This document shows, piece after piece, positions 25,032-34,095 of a DNA stretch of 64,000 nt (position 1 is the first letter of the stretch; each line of letters starts with the position of its first letter). This DNA comes from UBA8522 sp035528895 (lineage in GTDB: Bacteria; Acidobacteriota; Aminicenantia; Aminicenantales; UBA8522). The position numbers were made by a program, and so were the translations under genes. The stretch covers positions 1-64,000 of the forward strand of contig DATKXS010000038.1 in NCBI GenBank assembly GCA_035528895.1, given 5' to 3'. The notes beneath the pieces were generated by a model. It was not told the DNA's origin. It did not search any database and worked only from the letters and a program-made list of their open reading frames with translations.

Positions 25032-26177
25032 TTAGTACTCCGATAAGACCTTCTGGGCGATGATCCAGCGCTGGATCTCGGATGTCCCCTCCCCGATGGT
25101 TGCCAGCTTGGAATCCCGGTAGAACTTCTCCACGGGATAATCCTTGATAAAACCGTAGCCACCGAGGATCTGGACCGCGTTCGAGGAGGCCCGGACGGCG
25201 AGCTCCGAGGCATAAAGCTTTGCCATGGCCGATTCTTTAGGGATCTTCTTCCCCTGGTCCTCTAAAAAGGCGGCGCGGAAGGTCAGCAGGCGGGCCGCTT
25301 CGAGCTCGGTGAACCCGTCGGCCAGCATCCACTGAATAGCCTGGAAATTGGCTATGGGCTGGTCGAACTGGACCCGCTCCTTGGCGTATTTCAGGGCCGC
25401 TTCCAGCGCGCCCGCCGCCACTCCCAGTGAAAAACCGGCGATGCTCACTCGGCCGCCGTCCAGGATGGCCATGGCCGCCCGGTAGCCCTCGTTCTCCTTG
25501 CCGAGCAGGTTCTCGGCGGGAACCTTGACGTCCTCAAAAACGAGCTCGGAGGTGTCGGCCGCCCGGATACCCAGCTTGTCCTCCTTCTTGCCCGGAAGGA
25601 ATCCCGGCATCCCTTTTTCCAGGATGAACGCCGAAATGCCCTTCCTCCCCTTGGCCGGGTCGGTGAGCGCCATGACGACACAGATCTCGGCGAGAGATCC
25701 ATTGGTGATGAACAGCTTGGTCCCGTTCAGGATCCAGTGGTCTCCCTTCTTCTCGGCCCGCGTCTTCATAGCGGCGGCATCGGAGCCCGCGGCGGCCTCC
25801 GTCAACCCCCAGGCGCCCAGCGTTTGGCCTTCGGCCAGCCGGGTCAGGTATTTCTTCTTCTGCTCCGGCGTGCCGAAGAGGCTGATATGGTTGGAGCAGA
25901 GAGAATTATGGGCGGCGACGACCAGCCCCACCGAAGGATCGACCTTGGAGAGCTCCTCCAATATGATGACATAATCGATGTTCGAATAGCCGCAGCCTGA
26001 ATATTCTTGAGGAATGACGATCCCCAGAAGGCCCAGATCGGCCAGTTTTTTGGTCAAGACCTGCGGCCATTCTCCTTTCTCATCGAACTCCTTGATGAGC
26101 GGCTGGACCTCTTTCTGAGCGAAATTGCGGATCGTCTCCCGGAGGCTCTTCTGTTCTTCGGACAACAAGAAATCCAT
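25032..26177 (-). CDS. Acyl-CoA dehydrogenase
   Basis: 381 residues, the normal length for a homotetrameric FAD enzyme. It oxidises an acyl-CoA to the enoyl-CoA, passing electrons to ETF. Family motifs include WGLTEAAAGSDAAAMKT (FAD/substrate loop), LFITNGSLA, the C-terminal QILGGYGFIKDYPVE, and the IGEGTSEIQR segment that contains the catalytic-base region of short-chain and butyryl types. Within an operon with meaB and mce, a short- or branched-chain substrate is likely. Chain-length specificity cannot be read with confidence. Confidence 0.92.
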   Translation of the reverse strand: MDFLLSEEQKSLRETIRNFAQKEVQPLIKEFDEKGEWPQVLTKKLADLGLLGIVIPQEYSGCGYSNIDYVIILEELSKVDPSVGLVVAAHNSLCSNHISLFGTPEQKKKYLTRLAEGQTLGAWGLTEAAAGSDAAAMKTRAEKKGDHWILNGTKLFITNGSLAEICVVMALTDPAKGRKGISAFILEKGMPGFLPGKKEDKLGIRAADTSELVFEDVKVPAENLLGKENEGYRAAMAILDGGRVSIAGFSLGVAAGALEAALKYAKERVQFDQPIANFQAIQWMLADGFTELEAARLLTFRAAFLEDQGKKIPKESAMAKLYASELAVRASSNAVQILGGYGFIKDYPVEKFYRDSKLATIGEGTSEIQRWIIAQKVLSEY

Positions 26178-26255
26178 GGGTCACTCCTTCCCTGTTTATA
26201 GCTTGTTTATCTTACTTTTTGAGGGATTGATAATCAAGCAGATTGTTGAGTCAGT

Positions 26256-27941
26256 TCAATGAGGCTTTTGTCCGTTCTCGACGGCGACCGAAACGCCCCC
26301 CACGGCTCCGCTCCCCGTCTCCAGATTCCGGATGATCACCCGGCATTCATAAATTCCCGGGGCCAGCTTGAAATCGGCTTCATAGGTGTCTCGGTTTTTC
26401 AAGAACTCGGCGGATGATTCTTCTTCCCGCTTCAGCTCGACCGTGTTCCCGTTTTCGTCGAAAACGATGCTGACGATCTCGTATTTGCCCTGCAGGACTT
26501 CCCGGATTTTATCCAGAGGCAGTTCGGCGGAGAGGCAAAGATTGGAGGTCTTGTCCGGCGGACACGGCCTTCGCACAACTGCTAAGCTGACTGGCGTCTG
26601 GAAGACCGGCTCCTCGTTGAGGGCCAGGTCGACGAGATGAAGCATTTTTTCAAGCTCGTTATACTCTTTGAACAGCTTGGGATTATAGTATCCCTTCTGG
26701 GCGTGGACCTCACATTCCGGCCGGGCGATTTCGACCTTGATCGTGTGGAAGGCGCCGTCCCACTTCTCGTCAATGGCGTAGCCCAGGACGTAATAACAGC
26801 CGGTCAAGTTCTGGATCTTCTCGATGTGTTCCTCATAGCGGTTGATGTTGCCGAAATACTTGCCTCCCGTGGCGCTGGTCATCTTTTGGAGGGTGAATAC
26901 GCCCATCGTCCGGATTTCTTTCTTGAGACTCGCTCCAGCGTCTTCGGTATCCAACGCATAAATGAGGCAATTCGAAGCAGTCAATTCGTGGAGCATGTCT
27001 TCGTACCGCTGTTTGAGGAGAGAATTCCCGAAGTCTCCAAAACGCACGTCTCCATAGGGGGCCTGGATTCCATAGATGAGGGAATAGGGAACTCCGGAAG
27101 AGAAAAGGACGATATTCTTCTGACCCGATATATAGCGCAGAGCCATGGCCAGTTCTTTGATGCGGTCGGCGAACATCACGGCGTGGAGCTCCCCTCTCTC
27201 TGCGAATTTCAGGGACTTGAGTTCCAACGATCTGTCGAGATCAGGCTTGGCGCCCATATCGGGCAGCCGTTTCTCCGGACCCCGGAGGGTCGCCCGGCCC
27301 CATGCCTCGATATCGACGGGATTCTGCCCCGTCACGGCTTCGTAATATTTTTCCTGGAGATTGTCCACCCGGCCGGAGAGTTTCTTCAGGCCAAAGGACT
27401 CGACGACCTCCCGCACTTTTTTATGGTCGGCCGTCAGATATTCCCAGAGCTCCAGGTTCTCCAAGCCGGAATAGGAGAGGATACCGACCTCATCCGTCGG
27501 CAGGAGGTGGGAGTCGATGAAATGAAGGGCCGCTTCCTTGGCCTTGATGAGCCCTTTGGGGCTATTATGGGCAAAATCGAAGAACAGGAAGAATTTGCGC
27601 GGCATCAGGTGGCGCGGCGGCAGGAGGGGCGTCTCCTCCAAGCTCACCGGAAGTTCTACTGCACCCGGGGAAGGGAATTTCAAGGTATGCTTCTCGAATT
27701 CGGTGATGACCTGTTCCTTCCCGTTATCGAATATGTGGAAATCGTCCTTCCCTAGGTCCAGGACAGGATTGCCCTTTTTATCCACAACGAAAACCTGGAC
27801 CAGCTTCAGGGTTACGGTGACTTCATGACGGATCTCGGTTTTCTCCTGCGGGTTTTGCTGAGGATAGACGGGCCGCCCGGAAACAGAAAGTGCCCCTGAT
27901 ATCAGGATGGAAGCTGCGGTCGAAAGGAGAATGGATTTCAT
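26256..27941 (-). CDS. Exported VWFA-related protein of the acidobacterial type
   Basis: About 561 residues from ATG 27941 (GGGGAA upstream and a signal peptide ILLSTAASILISGALS follows); ATG 27962 and 28013 are alternatives. LKLVQVFVVDKKGNPVLDLGKDDFHIFDNG is the start of the VWFA-related domain common in Acidobacteria and relatives. The usual MIDAS DxSxS is replaced by DFAHNS near residue 130, so metal-dependent adhesion may be lost or altered. The later part has a second beta-rich domain. Likely periplasmic or surface, with unknown partner. It lies 78 bases upstream of the acyl-CoA dehydrogenase gene and is divergent from a small membrane protein gene. Confidence 0.82.
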   Translation of the reverse strand: MKSILLSTAASILISGALSVSGRPVYPQQNPQEKTEIRHEVTVTLKLVQVFVVDKKGNPVLDLGKDDFHIFDNGKEQVITEFEKHTLKFPSPGAVELPVSLEETPLLPPRHLMPRKFFLFFDFAHNSPKGLIKAKEAALHFIDSHLLPTDEVGILSYSGLENLELWEYLTADHKKVREVVESFGLKKLSGRVDNLQEKYYEAVTGQNPVDIEAWGRATLRGPEKRLPDMGAKPDLDRSLELKSLKFAERGELHAVMFADRIKELAMALRYISGQKNIVLFSSGVPYSLIYGIQAPYGDVRFGDFGNSLLKQRYEDMLHELTASNCLIYALDTEDAGASLKKEIRTMGVFTLQKMTSATGGKYFGNINRYEEHIEKIQNLTGCYYVLGYAIDEKWDGAFHTIKVEIARPECEVHAQKGYYNPKLFKEYNELEKMLHLVDLALNEEPVFQTPVSLAVVRRPCPPDKTSNLCLSAELPLDKIREVLQGKYEIVSIVFDENGNTVELKREEESSAEFLKNRDTYEADFKLAPGIYECRVIIRNLETGSGAVGGVSVAVENGQKPH

Positions 27942-28038
27942 TTCCCCTGCTTTCTTTCTCATTTTAGCGCCGTTCTTCGAGAAAGACAAGAAGGCGTCTC
28001 GCCGCATTGACACCGGTCTTTCTTTCAGCTACATTCGA

Positions 28039-28311
28039 ATGATGATAGGCGGTCTCTTCCGGTTCCTCTTTTACTTCATCGTTGCCTACGTCATTTATGT
28101 CTTTCTCCGCTTTTTGTTGTTCCCGCGGCGTCCTTCTCGTCCAGGCCGGTCGCGCCCGCAGCTTTCCGGAATCATGGTCAAGGATGAGGTTTGCAATACC
28201 TACCTTCCCCGAGACGAGGCCATCCTGGAAACGACGGACGGAGAGGACCATTATTTCTGCTCCCAGGAATGCCGGCGGAAATTCTTGGAGCAGCGAAAAA
28301 AGCGGAGCTGA
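28039..28311 (+). CDS. Small membrane-anchored metal-binding-type protein (PP0621-like)
   Basis: 90 residues from ATG 28039; upstream in-frame starts overlap the divergent gene. One N-terminal transmembrane helix (FRFLFYFIVAYVIYVFLRFLLF), a basic linker, then a short domain with VKDEVCNTYLPRDEAI and YFCSQECRRKF. The cysteines (C in VCNTY, then CSQEC) fit the TRASH/YHS-like zinc-binding pattern seen in PP0621-family proteins. Function of the family is unknown. Its stop is 10 bases from the convergent acylphosphatase gene. Confidence 0.75.
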   Translation: MMIGGLFRFLFYFIVAYVIYVFLRFLLFPRRPSRPGRSRPQLSGIMVKDEVCNTYLPRDEAILETTDGEDHYFCSQECRRKFLEQRKKRS

Positions 28312-28320
28312 GTCTCTTGG

Positions 28321-28599
28321 TCAGCCCCAAACAACTCGGAAATCGCTGAACGCGTCCCGGCAATCTTCCCAGGTCACCGCGACATTCTCGACAAAGGCCG
28401 AGGGTGGCCCCTGTTTCAGTTTAGCGATGAGGGCCGCCAGGCTCTCCTTCTCGCCCTCCGCCAGGGCCTCCACCCGGCCGTCCGGCAAGTTCTTGACCCA
28501 GCCCGAAAGTCCCAGGGAGACCGCCCAGCGCCGAGTGTGGTCACGGAAAAATACGCCTTGAACCCGTCCGGAAACAAGGATACGGGCTCTTGCTTTCAT
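28321..28599 (-). CDS. acyP: Acylphosphatase
   Basis: 92 residues from ATG 28599, the normal length of about 90; a longer frame upstream is not needed. It hydrolyses the carboxyl-phosphate bond of acyl phosphates. The catalytic arginine lies in GRVQGVFFRDHTRR and the catalytic asparagine in GWVKNLPDGRVE, both in the usual positions. Soluble cytoplasmic enzyme. It is transcribed away from the ThiD-like gene, whose start lies 91 bases to the right. Confidence 0.92.
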   Translation of the reverse strand: MKARARILVSGRVQGVFFRDHTRRWAVSLGLSGWVKNLPDGRVEALAEGEKESLAALIAKLKQGPPSAFVENVAVTWEDCRDAFSDFRVVWG

Positions 28600-28690
28600 C
28601 GCTTTTGTCAATATGCTAACATAGGCCCGCCGGGTCGTAAAGCCTTGAGGCGATATTCTGAATGCATCTCTATTCTCAATAGGTTCTGTC

Positions 28691-29461
28691 TTGGATAAAG
28701 TCCTCGTCTCGATCGCCGGATACGACCCTTCCGGCGGGGCCGGCGTTCTTCTGGACATCGCTGTTTTCCGGCGCTTAGGTTTCCCCGGCGGGGGCCTCCT
28801 GACCGCCGTAACCGCCCAGAACAGCCGAACGGTGGCCGCAGTCCGCTGCCTGGGCGGTTCCTTTCTTTATCGCCAGTATGAAACGCTCGTCCAGGATGTG
28901 GGTTTGGCCGGGATCAAGGTCGGCATGCTCGGCGGCCCGGGGAATATCGCTGCGCTGGGGCGCATCCTGGCCAATCACGAAGGCCTACCCGTCGTCGTCG
29001 ACCCTGTGTTCCGGTCAAGCTCGGGCCGCTGGCTTCTGGATAAAAAAGCCGTTCCCTCCTACCTCGATAAGATCAAAGGCCGGATCACGCTCTTGACGCC
29101 GAATCTGGATGAGGCCTCTCTAATCTTTGGGCGCAGGCTGAGAAAACCCGTGGACATGAAAGAGGCTGCCCGCAAGATCGTCGACCTCGTCGCCGCACCC
29201 TGTTTGATCAAGGGCGGACACCTGGCCGGGAAAGCGGAGGACGTGCTCTACGACGGCCGTCGGTTCTTCCTCTTCCCTCACAAGAGAATTGCCAAGGACG
29301 TCCACGGCACAGGCTGCTTCCTCTCTTCGAGCCTGCTCTGCTATCTTGTCATGAAAAAATCATTGGTCGAAGCCTGTTCCCTCGCCTCTGAGTTCACCCA
29401 AGCGGCTATGAAAAAAGCCGTCCATCTGGGAAAGGGCCGGGCGATATTCCTCGAGTTCTAG
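28691..29461 (+). CDS. thiD: Hydroxymethylpyrimidine/phosphomethylpyrimidine kinase-like protein
   Basis: 256 residues, TTG start at 28691. Ribokinase fold; SIAGYDPSGGAGVLLDI is the ThiD N-terminal motif, VDPVFRSSSG and LTPNLDEA follow, and the anion-hole/catalytic motif DVHGTGCFLSSSL is present with the GTGC(x) pattern of ThiD. It would phosphorylate HMP and HMP-P in thiamine synthesis or salvage. No THI-box riboswitch or other thi gene is seen here, so a pyridoxal-kinase-like or other role remains possible. The next gene is convergent, 14 bases away. Confidence 0.85.
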   Translation: MDKVLVSIAGYDPSGGAGVLLDIAVFRRLGFPGGGLLTAVTAQNSRTVAAVRCLGGSFLYRQYETLVQDVGLAGIKVGMLGGPGNIAALGRILANHEGLPVVVDPVFRSSSGRWLLDKKAVPSYLDKIKGRITLLTPNLDEASLIFGRRLRKPVDMKEAARKIVDLVAAPCLIKGGHLAGKAEDVLYDGRRFFLFPHKRIAKDVHGTGCFLSSSLLCYLVMKKSLVEACSLASEFTQAAMKKAVHLGKGRAIFLEF

Positions 29462-29475
29462 GGAACCCGAATCCT

Positions 29476-30489
29476 TCACCGCTCGATTTCTGACTGCTCT
29501 AAAGAGCCTTCCGACTTTATAATGTCATCCGCCCGCTCCAGTATCTGAGGCGAGAACCGGACGCCCTGCATGCCGGCGGCCGGAAGATTGAGGGAAAGCC
29601 GCACCCGGCTCATGGATTGAATGGGGATGCGGCCGGGGTCTTCGCCGTTCTTGATCCGTAGGGCGATCTCACCGGTCTTATAGCCCATCTCGAAAAAGTC
29701 CCAGCCCATGGCCGCGCAGGCACCCAGCCGGGTGAAGAGGGGGAATCCGCCGAACAGCGGGACCGCGTTTTCTATCGCCAGTCGTCCCAGGGATTCGAAG
29801 GCGGCGTTGATCGTGTTGTCGGAAATCGGAAATATGGCATCGACCTTCTTGTTGAGCAGCATCTGTCCGGAGAGCAGGACTTCATTGGAGTTGGCCACGG
29901 GCAGAGCGATCACTTCGAGCCCCAACTCCGCGGCCCCTTCCCGCAACAAACGAAGATAGTACTCGGAGTTGATTTCGGCCGGCGTCCACAGCGTTCCGAT
30001 CCGCCTCGCCTCCGGCAAAACCTCCTGGATAAAGGCGAGGGTCTGCTTGATCGGCCCGGTGGAAGCGACCCCGGTGACATTGCGGACATGGTTCTCGGCA
30101 GACCTGCCCACACCGAGAAGATACGGGTTGGCCACCGAGGTGAAGACGACAGGGACCTTCGGAGCGGCCATGATGGCCGCCTGCAGGCACTGCGTGGACA
30201 TCGCCACGATCATGTCCGTTTTCTCCTCAACGAACTGCTGGGCGATCCGCTGGGCTTCGGTGATGTCGCCCCTGGCATTCCGCTGGATCAATCGGATATC
30301 GACCCCGTCCCTCAGGCCGCCGTCCGTCAAAGCCTGGACGAAGCCCTTCCGGGCCTCGTTCAGCGTTGGGGCGTCGGTCACCTGAAAGATGCCGAAGGTG
30401 TAGAGTTTTTGCTCCGATTTCCGGCAGCCCGGGAACAAGCCGCCCATCAGGAAAAAAAAGGCCAAGCCGACAAGGGCGCGTCTTCTCAT
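29476..30489 (-). CDS. ABC-transporter substrate-binding lipoprotein (TrpX/DUF534-like)
   Basis: About 337 residues from ATG 30489; the frame opens earlier (TTG 30540) and the true start is unclear, as no strong ribosome-binding site stands out. A signal with lipobox LFPGC marks a lipoprotein. The mature part has two alpha/beta lobes: FGIFQVTDAPTLNEARKGFVQAL at the beginning and VVFTSVANPYLLGVG mid-protein, typical of the ABC_sub_bind (DUF534) family, whose members bind aromatic amino acids or other small ligands. No permease or ATPase gene adjoins it, which is unusual. It follows the threonine dehydratase-like gene by about 57 bases. Confidence 0.83.
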   Translation of the reverse strand: MRRRALVGLAFFFLMGGLFPGCRKSEQKLYTFGIFQVTDAPTLNEARKGFVQALTDGGLRDGVDIRLIQRNARGDITEAQRIAQQFVEEKTDMIVAMSTQCLQAAIMAAPKVPVVFTSVANPYLLGVGRSAENHVRNVTGVASTGPIKQTLAFIQEVLPEARRIGTLWTPAEINSEYYLRLLREGAAELGLEVIALPVANSNEVLLSGQMLLNKKVDAIFPISDNTINAAFESLGRLAIENAVPLFGGFPLFTRLGACAAMGWDFFEMGYKTGEIALRIKNGEDPGRIPIQSMSRVRLSLNLPAAGMQGVRFSPQILERADDIIKSEGSLEQSEIER

Positions 30490-30546
30490 CCGGTTCTGCG
30501 ATGAAATCATAGGCAAAAAGGCCGCAAAGAGCAAGGGCAAACCCGC

Positions 30547-31512
30547 TCAGGGAGAGCGCATGGCATCCCGGAAATCCCGGGCAGCGATGTTCCCGCCGCT
30601 GACCACCAGGACCGTCTTCTTCGCTTGAAAACGCGACCGGTCTTCCAGAAGGCCGGCGAGAGAGAGCGCTCCCGCCCCTTCCACCATCCTCTGATGGAGC
30701 TCCAGGATCAAAGACATCGCCCTCTTGAGAAGAGGTTCTTCGACGAGGATTATTCGGTCTAGAAGCTCTCGGCACAGCGGGAATGTGATCGAGCCGGGCT
30801 CGATCCCGCCGGCGACGGCCTCGGCGATCGTCTCTCCTTCTTCGATCTCGACGATGTGTCCGGCGGCCAGTGAAGCCGCCATGAAGCCCGAGCAGGACGG
30901 TTCGACGCCGGAGACCTCGACGGTCCTGCCGGAGGCCTTGAGATAGCCGGCGATCCCGGCGATGAGCCCCCCCCCTCCGACCGGCACGAGCGCAGCCTCA
31001 ACGTCGGGGAGGTCTTCGTAGATTTCCAGGCCGATCGTCCCCTGCCCGGCGATAATATCCTCGTCGTTGTAGGGAGAGATAAAGGTTTTCCCGGTCTCTT
31101 CGGCCAGGCACCGCGCCCAGATCTCCGCCTTATCGCAACTTTCCCCGTGGACAATGATCTCGGCCGGTCCTTCTTCCAGGCGCCTTTTTTTCTCTGCCGA
31201 TACGTTTTGCGGCAGGACGAGCGCCAGCGGAAGGCTTTCCATCTCCGCGGCCAAGCTGATCCCCAGCCCGTGGTTCCCGGTCGACGCCGAGACGACCCCC
31301 CGGTTCCTTTCCTCCGGCGAAAGAGACCGGATCTTGTTCAACGCTCCGCGGAACTTGAACGACCCGGTCCGCTGCTCGCTTTCCCATTTCAGGAAGACCT
31401 CTGCTCCCGTCAAGGCGCTCAAGGCGGGGGAAAATTCAAGAGGGGTGCGGCGGATGTCCGGGCCGATCCTTCCGTAGGCGGCAATGATTTTTTCCTGCCA
31501 ATCCAGAGACAT
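30547..31512 (-). CDS. Threonine dehydratase-like PLP enzyme (fold type II)
   Basis: 321 residues, the size of catabolic threonine/serine ammonia-lyases without a regulatory ACT domain. The Schiff-base lysine is K53 in TGSFKFRGA, STGNHGLGIS is the substrate-binding Asn loop, and VGGGGLIAGI is the phosphate-binding glycine loop. Likely reaction: L-threonine or L-serine to 2-oxoacid plus ammonia; serine racemase or hydroxyaspartate dehydratase activity is possible in this subfamily. It is upstream of and co-directional with the ABC binding lipoprotein. Confidence 0.88.
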   Translation of the reverse strand: MSLDWQEKIIAAYGRIGPDIRRTPLEFSPALSALTGAEVFLKWESEQRTGSFKFRGALNKIRSLSPEERNRGVVSASTGNHGLGISLAAEMESLPLALVLPQNVSAEKKRRLEEGPAEIIVHGESCDKAEIWARCLAEETGKTFISPYNDEDIIAGQGTIGLEIYEDLPDVEAALVPVGGGGLIAGIAGYLKASGRTVEVSGVEPSCSGFMAASLAAGHIVEIEEGETIAEAVAGGIEPGSITFPLCRELLDRIILVEEPLLKRAMSLILELHQRMVEGAGALSLAGLLEDRSRFQAKKTVLVVSGGNIAARDFRDAMRSP

Positions 31513-31643
31513 TCCGGAATCCTTTCCCTCGAAAAGTTCCAGATTCTAGTCTAATCCTTTTGGAGATCATTTGCACGGCCGGCCATGGATCGAACCTGGA
31601 GGCGCTTCCACCGGCGCCGACAAACGATTATAATAGAGGTTCC

Positions 31644-32543
31644 ATGAGCCGCTACTACATCGGGACCGCAGGCTGGAGTTATGCGGACTGGGAGGGGGTC
31701 GTCTACCCGCCGCATAAAGAGCGCGCCTTCCATCCCCTCACCTTCCTGGCCGCCTTCATCAACATGGTCGAGGTCAACAGTACCTTCTACCGCCCTCCGG
31801 CCGCCTCCATGTCGCTCTTATGGGTGAAGAGGCTGGCCGGCTTCCCGGATTTTCTCCTGGCCGTCAAGGCCCACCAAGTCTTCACCCATGACCGCGTCAA
31901 CTGGTCGCAAAAGGATGTCGACGAGTTCCGGCTTGGGCTTGAACCCCTGCGGGCTCGGGAGCGCTTGGCGACACTCCTTTTCCAGTTTCCCTGGTCTTTT
32001 CATCACTCCGACGGCCACGCGGATTATCTGGCCCGGCTTTTTCGGGCCTTCTCCGGAGACCCGATGACGGTCGAGGTGCGGCATTCTTCCTGGGACCATC
32101 CGGATTTCTACGAGATGCTCTCTCATCATCGGGTCTGTTTCTGCAACATCGACCAGCCGGTGATCGGCCAATCCATCGCCCCCGGCGCCCGGGCGACGAT
32201 CCGGAACTTCTCCTACGTCAGGCTCCACGGCAGGAACTATAAAGACTGGTTCCGGGAAGAAGCCGGCCGCGACGACCGCTACAACTATCTTTACAGCAGC
32301 GAAGAGCTCGGGGAATGGGTGGAAAGAATCAAGGACCTCGGCCGAAACACCGACAAGGTCTTCGTCATCACCAACAACCATTACCGCGGCCAGGCTCTGG
32401 CCAACGCCCTCCAGATCAAGAACAAGATCACCGGACAGCTGTTGAACATCCCCAGGACGATGATTCAGAAATATCCCGTCCTCATGGAGATCGCCAGGAA
32501 GCTGGCCAAAGGCCAGCTCGACCTATTCGAGGAAAAAGACTAG
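31644..32543 (+). CDS. DUF72 (YecE-like) protein
   Basis: 299 residues from ATG 31644, preceded by TAGAGG. The N-terminus YYIGTAGWSYADWEGVVYP and VEVNSTFYRPP are the DUF72 signature, and VEVRHSSWDHPDFYEML and YVRLHGR follow, with a TIM-barrel layout. Biochemical function of the family is unknown, although members are often near DNA repair or sugar genes. It ends 14 bases before a LysA-like decarboxylase gene and the two are likely co-transcribed. Confidence 0.9.
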   Translation: MSRYYIGTAGWSYADWEGVVYPPHKERAFHPLTFLAAFINMVEVNSTFYRPPAASMSLLWVKRLAGFPDFLLAVKAHQVFTHDRVNWSQKDVDEFRLGLEPLRARERLATLLFQFPWSFHHSDGHADYLARLFRAFSGDPMTVEVRHSSWDHPDFYEMLSHHRVCFCNIDQPVIGQSIAPGARATIRNFSYVRLHGRNYKDWFREEAGRDDRYNYLYSSEELGEWVERIKDLGRNTDKVFVITNNHYRGQALANALQIKNKITGQLLNIPRTMIQKYPVLMEIARKLAKGQLDLFEEKD

Positions 32544-32557
32544 GGAAGGAGACCGGC

Positions 32558-33799
32558 GTGTGGTGGGAGAATGAATTCCTGCGGGTGCGGAGACGGCGGC
32601 TTTATCTCGGCCGGGCCTCGGCCGAACATATCGTTGAGCAGAACGGCACTCCCCTTTTTGTTTACAGTCGGGCTCAGATCTTGTCGAACTACCAGACCCT
32701 GCGTCGGACGTTCTCGAGGCATTTGCGACAGCCGCTGCGGATCTGCTACGCCATGAAGGCCAATTCGCACCGTGGGATCCTGAGGCTGCTGCGGCGCCAG
32801 GGAGCCTGGATCGATGCCGTTTCTCCTCAAGAAGTCGAAGAAGCCCGCCGCGCCGGCTACCCCGGCGGCAAGATCCTCTTCACGGGGACTTCCCTCAGCG
32901 GCGAAGACCTCGGCCGCGTCTTCCGGATCGACGGGCTGACCGTGAATATCGACGCCCTGGAGCAACTGGAGTTGATGCGGGATCTGAAGAACAAGGGGTT
33001 CCGGGAGAAAAGAATCAGGGTCTCGATCCGCTGGAACCCGGGGATCGGACGGGGTTTCAACCCGAAAGTGGTCACGGCCGGGATCAGGTCGCCCGACGGG
33101 ACGCCGGTCAAGTTCGGCATCGAAGAGAGCAAAGTCATAACGGCGCTGGAGAGGGCTTCGTCCTATGGATTTCTTCCCGTCGGTCTGCACCAGCATCTCG
33201 GCTCCGGCTGGGTGAATGAGGACTATGAGGTGGTCAGCGCGGCCGTCGACAAGATAGTGGCCATGGCCCGTCGGGTGGAGAGAGAAGGCTTCCGGCTGGA
33301 GTTCCTGGATTTCGGAGGCGGGTTCGGGCCCCAATATGAAAGGAGTCAGAGAACCTTCCCGCTCGCCAGGTACGCTTCTCATATCGCCCGGCGCATCACC
33401 GGCTCCGGGCTCCGGGTCGAGGCCGTGGTCATCGAACCCGGAAAATACCTGGTCGCGGACGCCGGCGTCCTGTTGCTCCGGGTCGAATACCTCAAGGAGA
33501 GCTACGGCCAGCTTTTCGCCTGTGTCAACGCCGGCACATTCAACAGCCTCCCCCGCCCGGCCATCTATCCCCAGGCCAAACACCATATCGTCCATTGCGG
33601 ACGTGTCTATAACGGCCGGATGAAGCCACTCACCGTGGCCGGCAACCTCTGTGAAACCGGAGATGTCTTCGCCAAGGAAATTCCGATGCCTCTGCCGCAG
33701 AGGGGTGACGTCCTGGCGGTTCTGTGCGCGGGAGCCTACGGCCGGAGCATGGCCTCCCATTTCAACCTGAGGGATATTCCCCGGGAGATCGTTATCTGA
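32558..33799 (+). CDS. Diaminopimelate/ornithine-type PLP decarboxylase (fold type III)
   Basis: 413 residues from GTG 32558, with GGGAAGGAGA upstream. The PLP lysine is K67 in ICYAMKANS. HQHLGSG and FGGGFGPQY bind the phosphate, VIEPGKYLVADAG provides the arginine-replacing segment, and LCETGD carries the catalytic cysteine. It resembles LysA, which converts meso-diaminopimelate to lysine. Since GKYL replaces the usual GRYI/GRS, other substrates (carboxynorspermidine, D-amino-acid-like) cannot be excluded. No dap genes are adjacent; the upstream neighbour is a DUF72 protein gene. Confidence 0.85.
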   Translation: MWWENEFLRVRRRRLYLGRASAEHIVEQNGTPLFVYSRAQILSNYQTLRRTFSRHLRQPLRICYAMKANSHRGILRLLRRQGAWIDAVSPQEVEEARRAGYPGGKILFTGTSLSGEDLGRVFRIDGLTVNIDALEQLELMRDLKNKGFREKRIRVSIRWNPGIGRGFNPKVVTAGIRSPDGTPVKFGIEESKVITALERASSYGFLPVGLHQHLGSGWVNEDYEVVSAAVDKIVAMARRVEREGFRLEFLDFGGGFGPQYERSQRTFPLARYASHIARRITGSGLRVEAVVIEPGKYLVADAGVLLLRVEYLKESYGQLFACVNAGTFNSLPRPAIYPQAKHHIVHCGRVYNGRMKPLTVAGNLCETGDVFAKEIPMPLPQRGDVLAVLCAGAYGRSMASHFNLRDIPREIVI

Positions 33800-34095
33800 G
33801 GATCTCCCGCAGCACGCTTTCAAGGTCAGCTTAAAGAAACTCAAACCCGGCCCCGAGCAGGGCCCGCGGCAGGATCCTTTGCCCGGCGAGAAGAGTCTCT
33901 TCGGCCATCGCACTGAAGAGGAGACGAAGCAGGTAAAAGATATAGGGCTCCAGGTTTTCGTTGGGACCATGGAGGCCGTCTTATCCCGGGGAGAAAAGCA
34001 AGCCTTTATCGGCCTTGACACTCCGCAAACAAAAAAATATAACTCCCCTGGGTGGCCTATCAAAACCATTCTCAAATCTCAAGAAAGGAGGCTCC

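Noticed and set aside
28600..28690. THI-box riboswitch before the ThiD-like gene
   Set aside because: The 90-base gap shows no CTGAGA/ACCTGA-type core that I can find.
33800..34095. Small gene between the LysA-like and DUF2961 genes
   Set aside because: The frame there lacks an RBS and family features, and it overlaps the well-supported DUF2961 start.
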